Origin: Nocardia ninae NBRC 108245
GTDB lineage: Bacteria; Actinomycetota; Actinomycetes; Mycobacteriales; Mycobacteriaceae
Length of the DNA stretch: 64,000 nucleotides
Assembly (NCBI RefSeq): GCF_007990755.1
Contig: NZ_BJXA01000039.1
Location: forward strand, 1 to 64,000
Reading direction: 5' to 3'
Part shown: positions 8,503 to 17,349 of the stretch, piece by piece
Layout: each line of letters starts with the position of its first letter
Position numbering within the stretch: the stretch's first letter is position 1
Notes under the pieces: model-generated
The model's input: the letters and a program-made list of their open reading frames with translations, nothing else
The model's database searches: none
Told to the model about the DNA's origin: nothing
Translations under genes and position numbers: made by a program

Positions 8503-9603
8503 CTATGGACTCACCGCGAGGAAGACGAATGCGGAGAACAAGGCCAAGTGGACGCCGCCTTGCAGCAGCGTCGCCCGGCCGGGCACCACCGTCAGCACAC
8601 CGACCACGATCGTCAGCGCGAGCAACACCATCTGCGTGGCGCCGAGCCCGAGCACCAGCGGCCCGTCCAGCCAGATGGTGGCCACGGCGATCGCCGGGAT
8701 GGTCAGGCCGATGCTCGCCATGGCCGAGCCGAGCGCGAGATTGAGGCTGATCTGCACCTGATCGCGGCGCGCGGCCCGCACCGCGGCGAGGGTCTCCGGC
8801 AGCAGCACGAGCAAGGCGATCACCACGCCGACCGCGGACGGCGGCAGCCCGGCGTCGGCGACGGCCGACTCGATCGACGGTGACACCACCTTCGCCAGCC
8901 CGACCACGCAGACCAGCGCGACGAACAGCATCACCAGGCTGAGCAGCGCGGCCTTGGCGGTGGGCGACTCACTGTGCACGTCCTCGTCGGTGACCACGCC
9001 GTTGCCCTCGACGGGCAGGAAGTCGTCCGGGTGCCGCACCGTCTGGACCATGACGAACAGCCCGTAGAGCGCGAGCGAGGCGACCGCGGCGAAGGCGAGC
9101 TGGCCGGCGGAGAACTCCGGCCCGGCCTGGCTGGTGGTGAAGGTCGGCAGCACCAGGCTGAGCGTGGCCAGCGTCGCGACCGTGGCCAGTGCCGCGCCGG
9201 TGCCCTCCGCATTGAACACCGCCACCCGTCTGCGCAGCGCGCCGACCAGCAGGGACAGCCCGAAGATGCCGTTGCAGGTGATCATGACCGCGGCGAAGAC
9301 GGTATCGCGGGCCAGCGACGCGGCCTTGTCGCCGCCGGAGATCATCAGCGTGACGATGAGCGCCACCTCGATGACGGTCACCGCGACCGCGAGCACCAGC
9401 GACCCGAACGGCTCACCGACCCGGTGCGCGACCACCTCCGCGTGATAGACCGCCGCGAGCACCGCCCCGATCAGCGCGGCGGCCACCACGACCACCGCCG
9501 CTCCGGAGAGACTTCGCCCCCAGGTGACGGCCAGCGCGAGGGCGGCGATGATTGGTACGAACACGGTCCAGCGGTCGGTCAACACACGGATCATGAGATC
9601 CAT
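8503..9603 (-). CDS. Calcium/proton antiporter, ChaA-like CaCA family
   Basis: 366 residues with about eleven membrane helices. The two alpha-repeat motifs of the CaCA superfamily are visible: GEPFGSLVLAVAVTVIEVAL in the first half and LLVLLPETLAAVRAARRDQV in the second, each with the membrane-embedded glutamate that binds the cation. Predicted to exchange cytosolic Ca2+ (or Na+/K+) for protons. The ATG at 9603 is preferred; a GTG eight codons upstream is possible, and GGAGGG lies between the two. Stands alone, on the same strand as the mce operon. Confidence 0.85.
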   Translation of the reverse strand: MDLMIRVLTDRWTVFVPIIAALALAVTWGRSLSGAAVVVVAAALIGAVLAAVYHAEVVAHRVGEPFGSLVLAVAVTVIEVALIVTLMISGGDKAASLARDTVFAAVMITCNGIFGLSLLVGALRRRVAVFNAEGTGAALATVATLATLSLVLPTFTTSQAGPEFSAGQLAFAAVASLALYGLFVMVQTVRHPDDFLPVEGNGVVTDEDVHSESPTAKAALLSLVMLFVALVCVVGLAKVVSPSIESAVADAGLPPSAVGVVIALLVLLPETLAAVRAARRDQVQISLNLALGSAMASIGLTIPAIAVATIWLDGPLVLGLGATQMVLLALTIVVGVLTVVPGRATLLQGGVHLALFSAFVFLAVSP

Positions 9604-9758
9604 CGTTGCAGCTAACCCTCCGCACACAGGTCAGCGCGGTGTGCCGCCCCGGAAATGGCACCGAATCGGACAATGCCCCCACTGGCAGGGGCAGATAACC
9701 GAGCGCCGAGTCGATACCCTGGCTCGGCCTTGATCGAGACGACCAGCAGCGGGGACGC

Positions 9759-10865
9759 ATGTCAAACCCACCCGGCCCCTACCCCGGGCAGCCATACGAT
9801 CCACACGCGCAGCAGAGCGCAGCGAAGGACGAACAGCAGGCTCCTGGCTACTCGCGCGCCGATCCGACCATGCTGAACCAGCCGAGCGCCGCCGACGGCG
9901 GGGCGCAGTCGCCGCATCCACGCGCGGACCCGACGATGCTCAATCCGCTCGGCCGGCCGGATCCGGGGTATCAGCAGGTACCGCCCGCCGATCCGACGAT
10001 GCTGAACCCGCTGAGTCAACCGAACCAGGCCTACCAACCGGTGCCGCCCGCGGATCCGACATTGCTGAACCCGCTGAGTCAGCAGGATCCGGCGTACCAA
10101 CAAGGTCAGCCCTACGATCCGCAAGGGCAGCCGTACCCGTCGGTTCCGCAGTATCCGGTCCCGCAATACCAGCAGGCACCGCAATACCAGCAAGCGCCAT
10201 ATCAGCAAGCGCCGATGTATCAGCAAGCGCCGCAGCAGTATCCGCCGCAGCAGGGCAGCTTCCCGCCCGGTCCGCCCGGGCAGGGGTTCCCGCCGCCGTA
10301 CGGACCCGGCGGGCCCGGCTCGGGCGGTGGTGGCGGCGGCAAGGTGCTCGCGGTGATCGGTTCGGTCCTGCTCACCCTGCTGGTGATCGGCGGGGTCATC
10401 GGGCTGAAGGTGCTGAAGAACTCGGCCAAGAACGACCGGGTCGACGCGAGCGGCGCCGACACCACCAGCTTCGCCGTCGCCACCAGTACCGCAGGGGCGC
10501 CGACCACCCGGACGACTGCCAAGCTCCCCCCGATCAGCACGGCACCGCCGACCACGCCGAAGGTGGCCAACGTGTGGATCGCGGCGGCCTACAACGAGGC
10601 GACCGAGGAGGTGCACTGGGCCAGGAGCTCGATCAGCCAGGACGCCGCGGTCGGCCAGGCGCAAATCGCCTGTGGCGCTTCCTGTCTGGAACCCGTCTGG
10701 TCGAAGGACAACTGTGTCGCGTTCGCCTTCGGCAGGAACGGTGGCTGGGCCTCCGACTGGGGCGGCACCATCACCGAAGCGCAGGACAAAGCGGCGGCCA
10801 GGGGACAGAACGCCTTCGATCTCGCGGGGCCGTTCCAGTTCTGGTCGAAGTGCGCGAAAGAGTAG
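9759..10865 (+). CDS. Membrane-anchored protein with Pro/Gln/Tyr-rich repeats and C-terminal DUF4189 domain
   Basis: 368 residues. Residues 1-190 are low-complexity: four copies of a DPTMLN-centred unit (about 27-112) followed by YQQAP-type repeats. One transmembrane helix follows (about 196-220), then a Thr/Pro-rich linker, then a globular domain (about 268-368) with paired cysteines and the GxxA/CVAFAFG pattern of DUF4189. Topology is predicted as cytosolic repeats and an exported C-terminal domain. The ATG has GGGGA upstream. DUF4189 has no established biochemical role, so the function is open; in other actinobacteria such Pro/Gln-rich heads sit on signalling or envelope proteins. Confidence 0.85.
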   Translation: MSNPPGPYPGQPYDPHAQQSAAKDEQQAPGYSRADPTMLNQPSAADGGAQSPHPRADPTMLNPLGRPDPGYQQVPPADPTMLNPLSQPNQAYQPVPPADPTLLNPLSQQDPAYQQGQPYDPQGQPYPSVPQYPVPQYQQAPQYQQAPYQQAPMYQQAPQQYPPQQGSFPPGPPGQGFPPPYGPGGPGSGGGGGGKVLAVIGSVLLTLLVIGGVIGLKVLKNSAKNDRVDASGADTTSFAVATSTAGAPTTRTTAKLPPISTAPPTTPKVANVWIAAAYNEATEEVHWARSSISQDAAVGQAQIACGASCLEPVWSKDNCVAFAFGRNGGWASDWGGTITEAQDKAAARGQNAFDLAGPFQFWSKCAKE

Positions 10866-10872
10866 CGCGCGC

Positions 10873-11268
10873 TTAGTCGTCCAGGTCGACGCGGACGGTG
10901 AGCAGGTCCGTGCCGACCAGCTGGACCACCGCGCTGTTGCCGCGGGGCAGCTCGCGCAGCCGGGCGCGCGCGTCGTCCTCGGGCAGCAGGTGCGCGGTGC
11001 CGGTGTGCCAGCGGCCGTGCAGGCGTACCCGAACGCGGTTGTTCGCCTTGATGTTCCGGATGTACTGGGAGCGGTCGCCGAACTCGGAGACCAGCCAGAA
11101 TTCGTTGCCCACCTTGCGGCCGCCGATCGGGGTGACGCGCGGCTGTCCGCTCACCCGGCCGACGGTCTCCAGCAGCTGCTGGGCGGGCACCCTGCGCTGC
11201 AACGGATTGACGACGCGGCGCTGCAACGTGGTGACCACTCGATGTTGAATATCGCGCTTGCTCGGCAT
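10873..11268 (-). CDS. Nitroreductase/deazaflavin-dependent oxidoreductase family (DUF385-like)
   Basis: 131 residues, a single split beta-barrel domain. The stretch GGRKVGNEFWLVSEFGDRSQ, the following RNIKANNRVRVRLHGRW and the C-terminal VDLDD fit the small F420-binding Ddn-like family, which uses reduced F420 (or flavin) to reduce diverse substrates. The ATG at 11268 is chosen; the open frame extends 42 codons further without family similarity. Convergent with the DUF4189 gene, 7 bp away. The substrate is unknown. Confidence 0.75.
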   Translation of the reverse strand: MPSKRDIQHRVVTTLQRRVVNPLQRRVPAQQLLETVGRVSGQPRVTPIGGRKVGNEFWLVSEFGDRSQYIRNIKANNRVRVRLHGRWHTGTAHLLPEDDARARLRELPRGNSAVVQLVGTDLLTVRVDLDD

Positions 11269-11447
11269 GCGGCGACGGTAGCACCGGGGCGCGACCCGCG
11301 AGCACCGAAACCGTTGGCACAGTGCCACAGCCGAATACCATCGCGGTGGGCAATCCGACGAATTATCGGAATAACCGCTGTTCCACTGTGACACACATCA
11401 TAAAGTCCGGGTCCCCCGCTTTATCACTGCGCACACCAGGACAATTC

Positions 11448-12608
11448 ATGTACGCTCTCTCCCCTCGCCCGCGCGGCGTGATTCTCGCCGCGGCCGCCGC
11501 GACGTTCGGCCTACTCGGCTCCGTCCTGACCACCCCCGCTCCCGCGCATGCCGCGGGAGCGATCAATTTCGCGCCTAAGGTGGATTCGCCCTCCGGTGGC
11601 CAATTTCCGTCGTGGGGCCCCGGTCCGTCCGCGATCGGCACCGTCACCGCCGACTTCAACGGCGACGGCAAGGCCGATATCGTCTCGGCCGATTTCCAAG
11701 GGGCAGGGCCGATTCTGATGACCGGCCGGGGCGACGGCCGGTTCAACACCGGCACCAGAGTTGGCGACGCGGGCAACGGATTCGGCGCGGTAGGGGTAGG
11801 CGACCTCAACGGCGACGGCAAGCCCGACGTCGTCGCGCAGGCTTGGACGACGGTCGCGACCTTCCTGAACAACGGCAACGGCACTTTCAAGCCGGCCGAA
11901 AAGTACCTGACACTCGAAGGCGCACAACAGGAGGTGATCGTCGCGGACGCCAACGGCGACGGCAAGGCCGATGTGCTCAGCCTGGTGCCCGCCGGGGTGA
12001 AGACCTGGCTCGGCAAGGGCGACGGCACCCTCGAAGACGGGTCGACCAGCCTGATCCCGGGCGTCGCCGCGGCGTTCACCGTTGGAAAGTTCAACTCGGA
12101 CAACAAGATCGATATCGCGATCAACAATGACGTGCTGCAACAGGTGCATGTGTTCACCGGTAACGGCGACGGCAGCTTCACCCGGCGCGGCGCGAGCACC
12201 AGCGGCTTGATCACCGAGGATGTGCGCGCGGGCGATTTCGACAACGACGGCATCGACGACGTGATCACCGCCGACTCGTTCTCCTTCAGCACCACGCTGC
12301 TGCTGTCGGACGGTCAGGGGGACTTCAAGAAGACCGACCGGGTGAACATCTCCGGCCTCGGGCCGACCAGCATCGCCGCCGGCGACTTCAATCGGGATGG
12401 CAAGCTGGACGCCGCGATGTCGGCGGTGCTGAACTCCAAGATGGTGATCTTCACCGGCAACGGCGGAACCATCAGCAAGACAGGAGATTTCAGCGTAACA
12501 GCACAGCCGCAGACGCCGGTCGTTGCCGACTTCGACGGTGACGGCAAGCTCGACATCGTGGTGGCGGGTAGCGCGAACGCGGTGTCGTTCCTGAAGAACA
12601 TCTCCTGA
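11448..12608 (+). CDS. Secreted FG-GAP/VCBS beta-propeller protein
   Basis: 386 residues. The start at 11448 gives a clean signal peptide (basic start, hydrophobic core, cleavage near AHA-AG at about residue 32). The rest is seven blades, each carrying a Ca2+-binding loop of the type DFNGDGKADI, DLNGDGKPDV, DANGDGKADV, DFDNDGIDDV, DFNRDGKLDA and DFDGDGKLDI; one blade has the weaker FNSDNKIDI. Such propellers are extracellular adhesion or ligand-binding scaffolds. No enzymatic residues are visible. It stands alone, convergent with the transglutaminase-like gene 6 bp downstream. Confidence 0.85.
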   Translation: MYALSPRPRGVILAAAAATFGLLGSVLTTPAPAHAAGAINFAPKVDSPSGGQFPSWGPGPSAIGTVTADFNGDGKADIVSADFQGAGPILMTGRGDGRFNTGTRVGDAGNGFGAVGVGDLNGDGKPDVVAQAWTTVATFLNNGNGTFKPAEKYLTLEGAQQEVIVADANGDGKADVLSLVPAGVKTWLGKGDGTLEDGSTSLIPGVAAAFTVGKFNSDNKIDIAINNDVLQQVHVFTGNGDGSFTRRGASTSGLITEDVRAGDFDNDGIDDVITADSFSFSTTLLLSDGQGDFKKTDRVNISGLGPTSIAAGDFNRDGKLDAAMSAVLNSKMVIFTGNGGTISKTGDFSVTAQPQTPVVADFDGDGKLDIVVAGSANAVSFLKNIS

Positions 12609-12614
12609 TCGCGC

Positions 12615-13418
12615 TCAGCAGACCGCGGTCGGGGTGAGGTTGTCGTCGAAAGGCAGCAGGCCGTCTACCGTGGCGTGAATCTGCAAGCTGCGCACCTTCA
12701 TCTCACCGCCGTGGTTGTCCAGGAACGCGATATCGGAGGCGTCCCGGCCGGTGGCGATCCGGACCAGGGTCGAGCGCGGCGCCAGGCCGGTGGCGTCGAG
12801 GGCGCGCCAGGCGCCGTCGATGTAGGCCTCGGCGACGGCGTGGAAGTCCATCGGCGCGCAGCCCGGCGCGTACACCGACGCCACCCGCGCGGGCACCTTC
12901 ACCGCGCGCAGCAGCGCCACGACCAGGTGCGCGAAGTCGCGGCACACGCCTGCCCCGGACAGCAGCGTCTCCACCGCGCCGTCGATCGGGTCGCTGCTGC
13001 CCGCGACGTAACGGATCCGGCGGCCGACCCACTGCGACACCAGCACCGCGAGCTGGGCATCCGGTGTGCCGGAACCGAATTCGGTGGCGGCGAAGCCGAG
13101 CAGTTTGTCCGACTCGGCGAATCGGCTGGGGCGCAGGTACAGCGCGCGGTCGTAGTCGGTGGTGGTCTCCGGGGTGGCGTGACCGAGCACGGTCGCGTGG
13201 TAGTGCGCCCGCAAAGTGCCTGGGCCGACCGAGAATTTGTGGATTCGGGTGCCGTGCGGGCCGAGTATTTCCCAGGGCGTGATGGCCCAGCCGTCCAGTT
13301 CGAACACCAGCGACTCGGTCAGGTCCAGGTTCGGCTGGCGGGCGACGGCGATCTGGAATTCGAGGGTGGTCGGCGCGGTGATCGCCACCTCGAGCTGAGC
13401 TGAGACATCGCGCTTCAC
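12615..13418 (-). CDS. Transglutaminase-like cysteine protein
   Basis: 267 residues. An N-terminal beta-rich domain (about 1-100) is followed by a transglutaminase/protease-like core with the full triad: Cys159 in GVCRDFAH, His193 in MDFHAVAEAY and Asp208 in ALDATGL. This is the bacterial TgpA/YebA-type layout without membrane segments or signal peptide, so a cytosolic enzyme is expected. Family members act as peptidases or amidases; the substrate is unknown. The gene is monocistronic. Confidence 0.85.
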   Translation of the reverse strand: MKRDVSAQLEVAITAPTTLEFQIAVARQPNLDLTESLVFELDGWAITPWEILGPHGTRIHKFSVGPGTLRAHYHATVLGHATPETTTDYDRALYLRPSRFAESDKLLGFAATEFGSGTPDAQLAVLVSQWVGRRIRYVAGSSDPIDGAVETLLSGAGVCRDFAHLVVALLRAVKVPARVASVYAPGCAPMDFHAVAEAYIDGAWRALDATGLAPRSTLVRIATGRDASDIAFLDNHGGEMKVRSLQIHATVDGLLPFDDNLTPTAVC

Positions 13419-13559
13419 ACCACAATCCTGTCCGTCGCGGTCAAGTGCCCTGCCTATTCTCGACCAGATAACGGCGAGTTGGCATCATCTGCACCGTCAA
13501 TTCATGGCCAGGTGGGGATTAATGCGACCGGCCGCGCGGTTATGGGCGAGAATTTGCCC

Positions 13560-14225
13560 GTGCGCACCCAGTTCACTCGCGAGCTAGTCGCGTTGACCAA
13601 TGATTTGACGTTGATGTGCAGGCTTACCCATGACGCGGCCGAGCGGGTGACCGACGCATTGGTCGGTGCCGACCTCACCGCCACGTATGAGGTTTTCGCA
13701 CTCGATGAGCGACTACAGACGATGTACGGCGCGTGCGAGGCGCGGACGGTGGTGCTGCTCGCGTTGCAGGCGCCGGTCGCCCGCGACCTACGTCACGTGG
13801 TCACCGCCATCCAGATCGCTACCGAGTTGTCGCGGATCGGCGCGCTGTTCAGCCGGGTCGCCGACCAGGTTTATCAAAGCCATCCGGGACATGTTGCGCC
13901 GCAACCGATCCTCGACATCCTGGCCGCGATGGGCACACTCGCCGCGACCCGCACCGCGCTCAGCGGTCAGGCCGTCGCGACCGGTCACCAAGAACCGCCC
14001 GCCGAGCAGGATCCCGGCCTGCACGCGATGGAACTGCTGCACAAGCAACTACATTCGGCCCTCGCCGCCCCCGAAGCGGAGCAGTCGACCACCACCGCCA
14101 TCACCATCGCCCTGCTCGCCAACCACCTCGAGCGCTGCGTCGACCACACCGCCCGCATCGATCGCCTGATCCGCTTCCTGGACACCGGAGTTCCCCCGAC
14201 CGCCCAGCCCGCCGACAGTGCGTAG
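13560..14225 (+). CDS. PhoU-like protein
   Basis: 221 residues, almost entirely helical. MRTQFTRELVALTNDL at the N-terminus and the helix pair ALQAPVARDLRHVVTAIQIA, SRIGALFSRVAD match the PhoU repeat, whose acidic residues bind metal clusters. I chose GTG 13560 because this family begins M-R-T-x-F; the frame runs open to 13479 but without family sequence or a good ribosome binding site. PhoU restrains phosphate uptake by the Pst system and signalling through SenX3/PhoR. No pst gene is adjacent, so it is an orphan copy. Confidence 0.82.
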   Translation: MRTQFTRELVALTNDLTLMCRLTHDAAERVTDALVGADLTATYEVFALDERLQTMYGACEARTVVLLALQAPVARDLRHVVTAIQIATELSRIGALFSRVADQVYQSHPGHVAPQPILDILAAMGTLAATRTALSGQAVATGHQEPPAEQDPGLHAMELLHKQLHSALAAPEAEQSTTTAITIALLANHLERCVDHTARIDRLIRFLDTGVPPTAQPADSA

Positions 14226-14228
14226 GCG

Positions 14229-15140
14229 CTACCGGGCGGTGGCGCGGGCGATCGTGTAGAGGTCGCGGGCCGGACCGGTCGGCCGCTGTCCGGTCGGCCA
14301 CACGGCGCGCAAGGTGCGCTCCAATGCCAAGTCGGTGACCTTCGGGGAGACCAGGGCGCCTGCGGTGACTTCGGCTGCCACGGCCAGGGAGCTCAGCACG
14401 GCCGGGCCCGCGCCCGAGGCGACCGCCGTCTTGATGGCGGTGGTGGAGGACAGCTCCAGCGCGACCTCGGGTCGCCAGCCGGGGATTTCCCGAGACATCG
14501 CGTGCTCGAACCAGTTTCGGGTGCCGGAGCCGGATTCCCGTTGGATCAGCGGGGTTTCGGCGAGTTCGGCGCGGCCGACCGAGCCGCGCCGCGCCCAGCG
14601 GTGTGCGGGGGCCACCACGACGACCAAGCGGTCGTGCGCGACGACATGGGACTCCAGACCGCGGAAGCTCTGCGGGCTTTCGATGAAACCGATGGCCGCC
14701 TTGTTGTCCAGGACCTGCTCGGCGACCTCGACGGAGTTGCCGGATTCCAAGGCGATCGCGGTACCCGGCGCGGTGGCCCGCAGCTTCATCAGCCAGGCGG
14801 GAAAGAGGTATTCGGCGATCGTCTGGCTGGCCGCGACCCGCAGGTGCGAGTCGCGTTCGGCGCGCAGGGTGTCGATTCCGGCGTCGAGTTGCTCGGCCGC
14901 GCGGATCACCCCGCGGGCCCACTCCGCGATCAGCGAACCGGCGGGGGTTGCCCGGGAGCCGAGCGTGGTGCGCTCCAGCACCGGCACGCCGACGAGCTTC
15001 TCCAGGTACCGGATGCGCGAGGACGCGGAGGGCTGACTGATGCCATGTGCCGCCGCCGCCCGGCCGAGACTGCCAAGCTCGATGACCGAAAGCAGCAGGT
15101 CGAGCGCGGCCAGGTCGGGGACTCGCGGCGACAGGGGCAT
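14229..15140 (-). CDS. LysR-family transcriptional regulator
   Basis: 303 residues: winged helix-turn-helix at about 9-67 (SLGRAAAAHGISQPSASSRI is the recognition region) and a periplasmic-binding-protein-like effector domain at about 95-295. It is divergent from a TDT-family transporter gene, separated by 70 bp that contain a short palindrome with a T-N11-A spacing. By the usual LysR rule it should control that transporter and itself. Confidence 0.9.
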   Translation of the reverse strand: MPLSPRVPDLAALDLLLSVIELGSLGRAAAAHGISQPSASSRIRYLEKLVGVPVLERTTLGSRATPAGSLIAEWARGVIRAAEQLDAGIDTLRAERDSHLRVAASQTIAEYLFPAWLMKLRATAPGTAIALESGNSVEVAEQVLDNKAAIGFIESPQSFRGLESHVVAHDRLVVVVAPAHRWARRGSVGRAELAETPLIQRESGSGTRNWFEHAMSREIPGWRPEVALELSSTTAIKTAVASGAGPAVLSSLAVAAEVTAGALVSPKVTDLALERTLRAVWPTGQRPTGPARDLYTIARATAR

Positions 15141-15149
15141 AGAACGAGT

Positions 15150-15163
15150 CTATGCATACATAG
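15150..15163. promoter_or_regulatory. Candidate LysR operator between regulator and TDT transporter
   Basis: CTATG, four bases CATA, CATAG: a 5-bp inverted repeat 10 bp upstream of the LysR start and 48 bp upstream of the transporter start. It contains the T-N11-A spacing typical of LysR sites. The site is short, so the call depends mainly on its position. Confidence 0.45.
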
Positions 15164-15210
15164 GAACATGCCCGCTACCCGACCCGGCGACCTCCGGCGA
15201 CGCTGGAGAC

Positions 15211-16359
15211 ATGACCGCCACCGTGACCTTCCGCCCCGCACCACGGCGTCTGGTCGGCGAGCTCGACCGCCGTCCGCACCGGTCCGGCTCGCTGCGCCAA
15301 CTCGGCCCCAACTGGTTCGCCGCGGTGATGGGCACGGGCATCGTCGCCACTGCCGCGGCCACCCTGCCGTGGCAGTTCCCCGGATTGCGCGGCGCCGCGA
15401 CTGTCGTGTGGGCGCTGGCCGCCGCACTGCTGGTTGCTTTGAGCGTCGCGTGGGTCGCCCACTGGGTGCGTTTCCCCGACACCGCCCGCGACCATCGCAA
15501 CCATCCGGTGATGTCGCAGTTCTTCGGCGCCCCACCGATGGCGCTGCTCACCGTCGGCGGCGGCACCCTGCTGCTCGGTTCGGACGTGATCGGAATGCCC
15601 GCCGCGGTGGCGATCGACTGGGTGCTGTGGACCGCGGGCACCGTGCTCGGCCTGCTGACCGCCTTCGCCGTCCCCTACCGGATGTTCACCAGGCACCGCA
15701 TCGACGCCGATGCCGCGTTCGGTGGCTGGTTGATGCCGGTGGTTCCGCCGATGGTGTCCGCCGCGATGGGCGCCCTGCTCATCCCGCACACCCCCGCGGG
15801 TCAGCCGCGGATGACCATGATGCTGCTCTGTGTCGCGATGTTCGGTCTCAGTCTGATCGCCGCCCTGATCACCATCACCATGATCTGGTCGCGGCTGGTG
15901 CATCACGGCACCCCGGCCGCAAGCATGGTGCCTACCTTGTGGATCGTGCTCGGGCCGCTCGGTCAATCCGTCACCGCCGCAGGTCTGCTCGCCAATGTGG
16001 CGCCCGCGGCCATGCCCGACCTCTATGCGAAGGGCCTCCTGGTCTTCTCGGTCATCTTCGGCCTCGCCACCTGGGGCTTCGCCATGCTGTGGCTGGCACT
16101 GGCGTGTGCGGTCACCGTAAAGACCTATCGTGCAGGCGAATTGACCTTCAACCTGACCTGGTGGGGCTTCACCTTCCCGCTCGGCACCTGTGTCACCGGA
16201 AGCACCGTGCTCTATACCCACACCGGCGCTGACTTTTTCGCGGCCATTGCGATGATCCTGTATGTCGTGCTGGTCGCCGCGTGGTCGGCGGTGGCGGTGC
16301 GCACTGCTCGCGGCGTACTGAACGGCGCGCTGCTTCGGCCCGCCCCTGCGACCAGTTGA
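15211..16359 (+). CDS. TDT-family transporter (TehA/SLAC1/Mae1 type)
   Basis: 382 residues with ten membrane helices, beginning with LGPNWFAAVMGTGIVATAAA, the typical first helix of the tellurite-resistance/dicarboxylate transporter family. Members export sulfite, malate or anions. The ATG at 15211 is chosen for GGAG eight bases upstream; the open frame continues upstream through the LysR start. Divergent from the LysR gene, which probably regulates it. A sulfite or C4-dicarboxylate exporter is possible, and sequence alone cannot choose. Confidence 0.87.
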   Translation: MTATVTFRPAPRRLVGELDRRPHRSGSLRQLGPNWFAAVMGTGIVATAAATLPWQFPGLRGAATVVWALAAALLVALSVAWVAHWVRFPDTARDHRNHPVMSQFFGAPPMALLTVGGGTLLLGSDVIGMPAAVAIDWVLWTAGTVLGLLTAFAVPYRMFTRHRIDADAAFGGWLMPVVPPMVSAAMGALLIPHTPAGQPRMTMMLLCVAMFGLSLIAALITITMIWSRLVHHGTPAASMVPTLWIVLGPLGQSVTAAGLLANVAPAAMPDLYAKGLLVFSVIFGLATWGFAMLWLALACAVTVKTYRAGELTFNLTWWGFTFPLGTCVTGSTVLYTHTGADFFAAIAMILYVVLVAAWSAVAVRTARGVLNGALLRPAPATS

Positions 16360-16380
16360 CCGATGCGCCGCGGCCGACCG

Positions 16381-17244
16381 TCAGCTCAGCAGCGGGAAGC
16401 GGCCGGAGTCCAGGAGCCCGGTGATCGCGTCCATCTTCGCCTGCGGCGCTGCGTAATCCGGGTGCGCGCGCAGGACGGCGGCCGCGTCGTGCAACCGGAT
16501 CATCTGCTGTTCGGCCTGGGCGACGGTGCGGCCGCCCGGGCTGACCGGATGGCGGGCGAGGCCTGGCTTGCGCGGGTCGATCCGGCCCAGCGCGACGGCC
16601 TTGTCCACCCGGCGCGAGCAGCGGCAGAAGGCCTCGGGGTTGACCAGGCCGCAGGTGGCGGTCAGAAACGAGCCGAGACGTTTCTTGGCCCGCTGCAAGC
16701 GCTTTCGGTAGGCGGCCGGGGTGACGTCGAGTACCCAGGCGGCGTCGGTGGAGTTGAGTTCGAAGACGTCACCGAGCACGAAGGCGACCCGCTCGTCGCG
16801 GGCCAGGCATTGCAGCATGGCCTGGCTGCACGTCAGCCGGACCTCGTCGGCCAGCAGCGTTGCTTCCGGTCCGCGATAGTCCGCCTCGGCCAGCCCGTCG
16901 GCCAAGCCGTCCCGAAAAGCATCCAGGCTCAGCTGCGCGGCTTCCTGCGGTGTCTGTCTTTTCAGGTTCAGCAGATAGTTGACGCCGATCCGGTAGGCCC
17001 AGGTGAGGAGCTTGGCCTCGGCGCGCCAGGTGCCGAGATGGGCGAGCACCCGCAACAGGATCTCCTGCGTCGCGTCCTCGGCCTCCGCGGGCCGCCACAC
17101 CATCCGCAGCGCGAGCCGGTACAGCGGATCTTGCAGCAGGCGCACCACCTCGGCGAGCGCGTCGCGGTCACCGGCGACAGCGCGCTCGACCAGCGCCCGC
17201 TCCTCGGCCGCGACCAGCTCGTCGTCCTGCGCCTGCGTGCTCAT
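16381..17244 (-). CDS. ECF sigma factor with cysteine-containing C-terminal extension
   Basis: 287 residues, longer than the usual ECF sigma factor of about 190. Region 2 spans about 36-97 (DATQEILLRVLAHL is the core-binding part) and region 4 about 140-190. After residue 195 comes an extra domain of about 95 residues with Cys198, Cys207 and Cys209 (FCRCSRRV) and a basic helix. No anti-sigma gene is adjacent, so the tail may do the regulating itself, as in other ECF groups with C-terminal extensions. Target promoters are unknown. Confidence 0.85.
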   Translation of the reverse strand: MSTQAQDDELVAAEERALVERAVAGDRDALAEVVRLLQDPLYRLALRMVWRPAEAEDATQEILLRVLAHLGTWRAEAKLLTWAYRIGVNYLLNLKRQTPQEAAQLSLDAFRDGLADGLAEADYRGPEATLLADEVRLTCSQAMLQCLARDERVAFVLGDVFELNSTDAAWVLDVTPAAYRKRLQRAKKRLGSFLTATCGLVNPEAFCRCSRRVDKAVALGRIDPRKPGLARHPVSPGGRTVAQAEQQMIRLHDAAAVLRAHPDYAAPQAKMDAITGLLDSGRFPLLS

Positions 17245-17349
17245 CCAGCCATCCTTCGGCGAACCCGGCTGTGGCGCAAGCGATGTTTACCGGGACCGTC
17301 GTACCGCCCGGGCGATGTCCACTGGAGCCGTAGCGCCGCCCGGCGCGGG

